DNA from: RPQJ01 sp963726665
GTDB lineage: Bacteria > Pseudomonadota > Gammaproteobacteria > Steroidobacterales > Steroidobacteraceae
DNA length: 64,000 nt
Assembly: GCA_963726665.1 (NCBI GenBank)
Contig: CAVSDW010000020.1
Coordinates: 124,001-188,000, forward strand
Direction: 5' to 3'
A program made the position numbers and the translations under genes. Below the pieces are notes generated by a model. The model worked only from the letters and a program-made list of their open reading frames with translations. It was not told the DNA's origin and searched no databases. Positions 59,554 to 64,000 of the stretch are shown one piece after another. Numbering within the stretch: the first letter of the stretch is position 1; each line of letters starts with the position of its first letter.

Positions 59554-59569
59554 GCAATATGCGTGCCAA
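59554..59569 (-). promoter_or_regulatory. Sigma-54 promoter of pilA
   Basis: On the minus strand TTGGCAC (59569-59563), a 5-base spacer, and TTGC (59557-59554) give a near-perfect -24/-12 element, with the invariant GG and GC correctly spaced. It is 63 bases ahead of the pilA start codon. pilA is sigma-54 dependent in Pseudomonas and Xanthomonas under the PilR activator. rpoN itself is at 15.4-16.8 kb. Confidence 0.9.
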
Positions 59570-59726
59570 TGCCGGCGTCTGCGCTAACTCATTGATACTG
59601 AAAAATTATTTACGACTGAGGTCCGGCGGGCTCTCCGACTGCGCCGAGGATGGCCGACAAAGGTTGTCACGTCTGTGACAACGATCGTCAGCGCGCCTCA
59701 TCAAGGCCCTCATGCGGCCCGCGACT

Positions 59727-61334
59727 CTACGGCTGCCGTCGGCTCCGGCGACTCGCCGAGTCCCGCTCCTCGTGGTAGTCGTCTTCGGTATTGACGGACC
59801 AGATCGCGCTTTGTCCGTGGTGCCACTCGATCAGGCAATCGACGGCGGCCTTCGCCGCCAGCATCGAATGGTCCTGGTTGTTGTAGCGGTGCATGCCGTT
59901 GCGGCCGACCGCGAACAGGTTCTCGAACGTCCAGGTAATCGCGGACCGGCCGATCTCGCGGTATTCGCCGAAGTAGGCCGGGTAGGCCTTGGGCACGCGC
60001 ACGACCGTGCCGTCGAGGACGTCCCGGCGGTCGATCAGCCCGATCTGCTCGAGTTCCCGCGCCGCAAGATCCAGGAACGGCCGGTCCTCCATCGACCACA
60101 GGTCGTCCCTTCCTCGCAGAAGTACTCGAGCCCGAGCGAGACCGTGTCCGGGTCCGCCACGAGGTCCGGGCTCCAGTTGTTGAAGATCTGCAGGCGGCCG
60201 AGCTTCACGTCCGGCTCCTGGATGTAGATCCAGTTGTCCGTCGGCATGCCGTTCACGTCCACATGGCCGTGGCCGCCGTCGCTGTCATCCTCCGCACAAC
60301 CAGGCCGGCAGTCATGAAGTCGCGATAGGGCAGGCCGCGCGCGATGCGCGTCAGTCCTCGTCCTCCGGCTGCAGCTGCTCGACGAGTCCCGGATCGGCAT
60401 GGTCGAGATGAATGCGTCGCAGTCGATCCACCGAGCCTCGCCGGTCGCGAGGTCCTGCACCTGGACGCGCCGAATCGCACGCTCCTGTCGCGGTCGATGC
60501 CGACGACGCGATGGCCGCAAGTGGACCTGCCCGCCGGCCGCCGACGACCCGGTCGCGCGACTTCCTCCCACATCTGTCCGGGTCCGAGCCGCGGATAGAG
60601 GAACCGCTCGATCAGGCTGGTCTCGACGTCTTTCTGCGCCACGTCGCGTTGCGCCCGAACGCGCTGACTGGAGGCGTGCGCGAGCGCCTCGTGATCGAAA
60701 GTCCCTTGACCCGCTGTGCGCCCCACTCGGCCGAGATCTCGCTGCAGGCACGCCCCAGACTTTCTCCGTGTAGTCCTTGAAGAAGGTGCGGTAGAGGCGG
60801 TCGCCGAAGCGGTTGATGAAGAAGTCCTCGAGCGTCGCCTCCGGGTTGCGCGGCAAGACGCGCGACCGTGCGTAGCTCGCGCCGAGCCGGCCGGCCTCGA
60901 CCAGGCCCGAGGTTGGAGAGCGTCGCTGGATTGAGCTTCAGCGGATAGTCGAAGAATCTGCGGCGGTAGTAGATGCGCGACAGCCGCGGCCGCACCAGCA
61001 TGACGCGCCCGTCGCGTGCTGCGCGCGACTCGCGTCGGCCGCGAACTCGCGCGACTGGCCCTGGTAGGCGAGGTGCATGCCGCTGCAGATCCTCGGCGGT
61101 CGCCGCCACCGGCAGGATGTCCTGCCACCAGTTCATGACCCAGTCGGACTTCGAGAAGAACCGGTGCCCGCCGAGGTCCATGCGGTTGCCGCGGTAGTTG
61201 ACGGTCTTCGAGATGCCGCCGACCTGCGTGTCGAGGCTCGAAGACGAGCGGCAGGCAGTCCGAGCGGCGCAGCAATTCGAGCGCGGCCGTCAGGCCGGCC
61301 GGCCGGCGCCGGCGATCAAGGCAGTCCTGGTCAT
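59727..61334 (-). pseudogene. FAD/NAD(P)-binding oxidoreductase (UDP-galactopyranose-mutase/protoporphyrinogen-oxidase-like), many frameshifts
   Basis: Pieces in all three frames add up to one flavoprotein of about 530 residues. The order is MTRTALIAGAG-PAGLTAALELLRRS (FAD-binding fold; an extra base after AGAG), MDLGGHRFFSKSDWVMNWW, EDFFINRFGDRLYRTFFKDYTEKVWG, and SLIERFLYPRLGPGQMWEEVA. The rest is LPYRDFMTAGLVVRR, MPTDNWIYIQEPDVKLGRLQIFNNWSPDLV, and FGEYREIGRSAITWTFENLFAVGRNGMHRYNNQDHSM at the end. At least eight indels are needed. The ATG at 61334 overlaps the gtrA stop, so the gene was translationally coupled. Relatives sit near glycosyltransferases and act on nucleotide or lipid-linked sugars; the reaction here is unknown. 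It could be a true pseudogene, but neighbours show the same kind of error. Confidence 0.7.
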
Positions 61335-61766
61335 TCGACACTTCCTGCGTTCGGTGAAATCGTGGAGCCCGAAGCGGCGCGAGGCGTGAACAGCAGCAGC
61401 GCGACGCAAGCCAAAATTGAGCGAGAACGTGAAGGCGACCGAGGCCAGCTTGCCGACGAGGTAGTGCACGTGGAAGTGGTCGACGGCCATCTTCAGAACG
61501 GCGAGATTCACCATGACTCCCAGCACGCCGATCGTTGCGAAGACCGCGAACTCCATGCGCCGGTCAGTGATCTCGCGGTGCTTGAAGATCAGGCCGACCG
61601 ACAGGACGTAGACGACCACCGTGCCCGCCACGAACGACAGGGTCGCCGCGGCGAGGTAGTACCAGTGGAATTGCTCCACCAGGATCCACAGCAGCCCCAC
61701 GTCGACCACGAGGCCGACGCCCGAGGCGGCGCTGTACCAGAAGGCTTCGCGCACCAGGTTTCTCAC
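61331..61766 (-). CDS. GtrA-family membrane protein, frameshift near the end
   Basis: GtrA-family proteins are four-helix membrane proteins thought to flip polyprenyl-phosphate sugars. The product has VREAFWYSAASGVGLVVDVGLLWILVE, YYLAAATLSFVAGTVVVYVLSVGLIF, RMEFAVFATIGVLGVMVNLAVLKM, and HYLVGKLASVAFTFSLNFGLRR. After FGLRR the frame must change near 61391-61405 to read LLLFTPRAASGSTISPNAG and stop at 61331. The GTG start at 61766 overlaps the TGA of the preceding gene (GTGA), and its own stop overlaps the next ATG. About 144 residues. Confidence 0.85.
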
Positions 61767-63621
61767 TGGCCGCCGCTCTGCGGTACGGGGCGCAGTCGTA
61801 CAGATAGACGAAATCGGCCTTGCCCGGCCACTCGGCCAGCGCGACCGAGATACCAAGGTCGAATCGCGATACGACGAAACCCAATGACGGGTCCTGGCAG
61901 ATGCTGCGGAGGATCTCGGGAGTAAGGTCCTTCATCTTCTCCTGGCGCGTCGACGGGTCCAGCCACCAGACTCCAGGTGCGACCAGCGCCGAAAGGGCAT
62001 GAGCGCGTCTCACGATTTCATCGGTGGTCTCGCGAGAAAAGACCGTGCCAGCAGCCTGTGAAACCGTGAGGTAGCTGCGACGGTCGAGCAGCAACCACAC
62101 AGCCTGGGGCGCCTCGTGCCACAGCACTTCGGCGTCGGTCGGAATCCGCTGACGCCAGGCGGCGAATTTCCCGCGCTGTTCAGCGCCGAACGGCGTATCC
62201 GTCCAGCGGCGGAACGTCTCCGGCAGCGCGCCAACTAGCAGTGCCAATGACGCGACACAAATGGCCGCACTCTGCCAGTTGCGCCTGGCCGTGAAGCGAT
62301 GCGTACCAGGCCGCCAAGATCCACGGCGGCGGCGATGCCCGGCGTGTACATACACGTCCGTGGCGCGCTGCACCCACACCGGCTCGTGGCCGAAACTGAA
62401 GTTGTTTCTGGCCGCAATCACGATGATCGAGACAAACGATGCAACGACGACTGCAGTGAGCGACCACGCCAAGCCGCGCAGCACGGAGGCCGTGCCTGGC
62501 GACAGTTTTTGCCGCGCCGACCAGAGGGCAAGCCCTGCCAGGCAAAGCATTCCACCGACGCCCACCGGAGGCACGTCGCGACTGGAGCCGGAATCCGTGA
62601 GCAACCATGCACACGCCGTCAGCAACGCAGTCGCCTGACCCGCCACCCCGGAACGCCAGAGTGTCAGCAGGAGTAGAGGCAGCAACGCGGTGGCAAGGAA
62701 GCGGCCGATCCACATCCACCGCCAGGGCTGTCCCTGCAGCAGCAGTTTCGCGGGCAGAATTTCGCTGGCAATGACCATCAACAGCATCCCTGCGCCCGCA
62801 ACGCACAAGGCGGCCGCGGCGAGTCTCCGCGCCTCGCCGGCCGGCAATACAACCGCTGCTGCAGCCAGCGTCAACAGGGTCTGGGCTGCCACTTCCCGGT
62901 CTCTCGCTATCCATTCGCCGAAGAAAAGGAATCCACTTCGCGATCGGGTAACTCGAAGCCAGTCGGCGTCCATCAACGGCTGGGGCAGCGTCAGGACGTA
63001 ACTGCCGATGATGGCGCCCAGCACCAGCACAGCGCCGAATGCCCAGTACTTCCAGCCGGCGAGGGGCAGCCAGAGAGCTGCGACCAGCAGCACGCCCGGG
63101 AACGCCATCAGAGGATGCACGACGAGGGCAACCGCCAGGCAGCCGACGGCGACCAGTCTTCGCGAGCAGAGGGCCGCGTACACCGCGCCGAGGACCAACG
63201 CTTCCGCGAGTCCGCGCGCCGTCAGGAAGGGCTCCAGGTACCGGAAGACCTCCCCGGCGCTGTACCAACCTGGAATTACAAGCAGCAAGCCGACCGATAG
63301 AAGTGCCAGCAGGCGCCCTTCGAGCCTGCGCGTGATCAGCCACGCCATCGTGACCCACGCGGCCAGGAAAAAGAATGTCAGCAGCGAGGCGGCGTGATCC
63401 ACGCCGAGGCGGGCAACGAAGTAGGCGCAAAGTTGCGGGAAAACGGTGAATTCATCCTGCGAGCGGAATCGCAGGAAGATGTCACCAGCCAGTGGGTTGG
63501 GCTTCAGCTTCGCGACGGCCTGCAGCGTATAGCCCAGCGCGTCGTGCTGCATGCCCCAGTACCGCCCGATGATGCTCCATACCGCTATCACTGCTACCAA
63601 GTACGCAAGGAATCGCGGCAT
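61763..63621 (-). CDS. Polytopic membrane protein, possibly a GT-C-type glycosyltransferase
   Basis: I do not recognise the family. The product of about 620 residues has roughly eleven hydrophobic helices. The first loop, YWGMQHDALGYTLQAV...NPLAGDIFLRF, is acidic, which is where GT-C transferases carry their catalytic Asp. A soluble C-terminal part follows (about 470-620; WRQRIPTDAEVLWHEAPQAVWLLLDRRSYLTVSQ). Near the end a one-base shift (about 61785-61800) is needed to reach the TGA at 61763-61765 that couples it to gtrA. The basic run VHAGHRRRRGSWRPGTHRF (near 62320) may come from two compensating indels. It starts ATG 63621 with no clear Shine-Dalgarno. Confidence 0.65.
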
Positions 63622-63804
63622 GTGCGCCAGCGCATGTGTCTGCCGGTGTGAAACTCGCTGCTTTGTGTCGGCCGCGCGATGGCCAGAGACTACTCATCAT
63701 CAGTTCCTGACAAGGGGACCCGTTCTTCATGCCGGCGGCCAACAATACAGTTGGCAATTCGCAGCGATTGAGAATTATGTCACATAGGCGGACCGGGGCT
63801 TGGG

Positions 63805-64000
63805 CTATTCCGCACTGTAAAGGCGCTCCAATTGCCGAAGGTCAACAAATGAGTACATTTCCGCGTGCCTGAGTCGTCCTCTCAGTGCGAGGACCAGAAT
63901 GCCACGAGCGTCGACCGCGGCGGGTCGCGACGTTGTGGATGCCGACCGAGAGAATCGACTCGACCATCCGGCGGGAGCTCGGTGTCGTCAACCAGTAGCG
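63805..64000 (-). CDS. Partial unknown gene at the right edge, probably frameshifted
   Basis: From the right edge the minus strand reads RYWLTTPSSRRMVESILSVGIHNVAT in one frame. After a likely single indel near 63915-63930 it continues as AAVDARGILVLALRGRLRHA, then EMYSFVDLRQLERLYSAE and a TAG at 63807-63805. The two pieces look like natural protein. I cannot name the family. The remaining gap to the membrane-protein start, 63622-63804, shows nothing I can support. Confidence 0.35.

Noticed and set aside
59710..61341. Several separate small genes in the 59.7-61.3 kb stretch
   Set aside because: The fragments fall in order along a single flavoprotein, so they are pieces of one frameshifted gene.
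63482..63757. Minus-strand 91-codon frame upstream of the membrane protein
   Set aside because: It lies mostly over the start of the larger membrane-protein gene in another frame and has no recognisable domain.

Overview
The window is GC-rich chromosomal DNA, almost fully coding, from a gammaproteobacterium. The class is inferred from ZapD, YacG, LpoA, SspA/SspB and IbaG, from petABC-sspAB synteny, and from a complete mraZ-to-lpxC division cluster. A Xanthomonadales/Nevskiales/Steroidobacterales-like lineage is my best guess, but gene content alone cannot fix the genus. The DNA is core genome. I see no prophage, insertion sequence, CRISPR array, integrase or tRNA.

Layout. 1-3.3 kb: the end of an O-methyltransferase gene, then ahcY and metK on the minus strand, with an S-adenosylhomocysteine (SAH) riboswitch ahead of ahcY. 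3.5-9.5 kb: tkt, gap, pgk and pyk on the plus strand. 9.5-14.4 kb: a MoxR ATPase/VWA pair, an exported peroxiredoxin, a patatin-like lipase and an alpha/beta hydrolase. 14.5-20.2 kb (minus): kdsD-kdsC-lptC-lptA-lptB-rpoN-rapZ, joining LPS precursor synthesis and transport to sigma-54 and amino-sugar control. 20.3-25.8 kb (plus): ibaG-murA, petABC (cytochrome bc1) and sspAB. 25.9-29.4 kb: yraN and lpoA (minus) diverge from rsmI, then the RNase P RNA. 29.8-47.8 kb (plus): mraZ-rsmH-ftsL-ftsI-murE-murF-mraY-murD-ftsW-murG-murC-ddlB-ftsQ-ftsA-ftsZ-lpxC, behind a clear sigma-70 promoter and MraZ boxes. 47.9-52.9 kb: dciA (minus), an M23 peptidase, secA and mutT. 52.9-59.5 kb (minus): yacG, zapD, coaE, pilD, pilC, pilB and pilA, with a sigma-54 promoter before pilA. 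59.7-63.6 kb (minus): a coupled FAD oxidoreductase/GtrA/membrane-protein operon that looks like lipid-linked sugar metabolism next to the pilin gene.

Two themes go beyond ordinary annotation. First, the gaps between operons hold small repeats of at least three kinds. One is a palindromic GGGGACATTC family, with one copy that is a perfect 44-nt inverted repeat. The second is a family of 7-nt tandem repeats (GCGGATA and related units) beside pyk, petA, yraN, ftsZ, lpxC/dciA and secA. The third is a CTGTTCC hairpin pair between ahcY and metK. Second, several otherwise intact, mostly essential genes (ahcY, mraY, pilB, pilD, pilA, gtrA, the FAD oxidoreductase, the patatin gene) carry single-base frameshifts. 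They cluster at 55-62 kb. Because essential genes are hit, consensus errors in the assembly are more likely than gene decay.

Most products serve envelope growth: precursor synthesis (MurA-F, MraY, MurG, Ddl), polymerisation and septation (FtsI, FtsW, FtsQLAZ, ZapD, LpoA, M23), LPS (LpxC, KdsC/D, LptABC) and export (SecA, type IV pili). The rest supply central carbon metabolism, respiration and methyl-group turnover.
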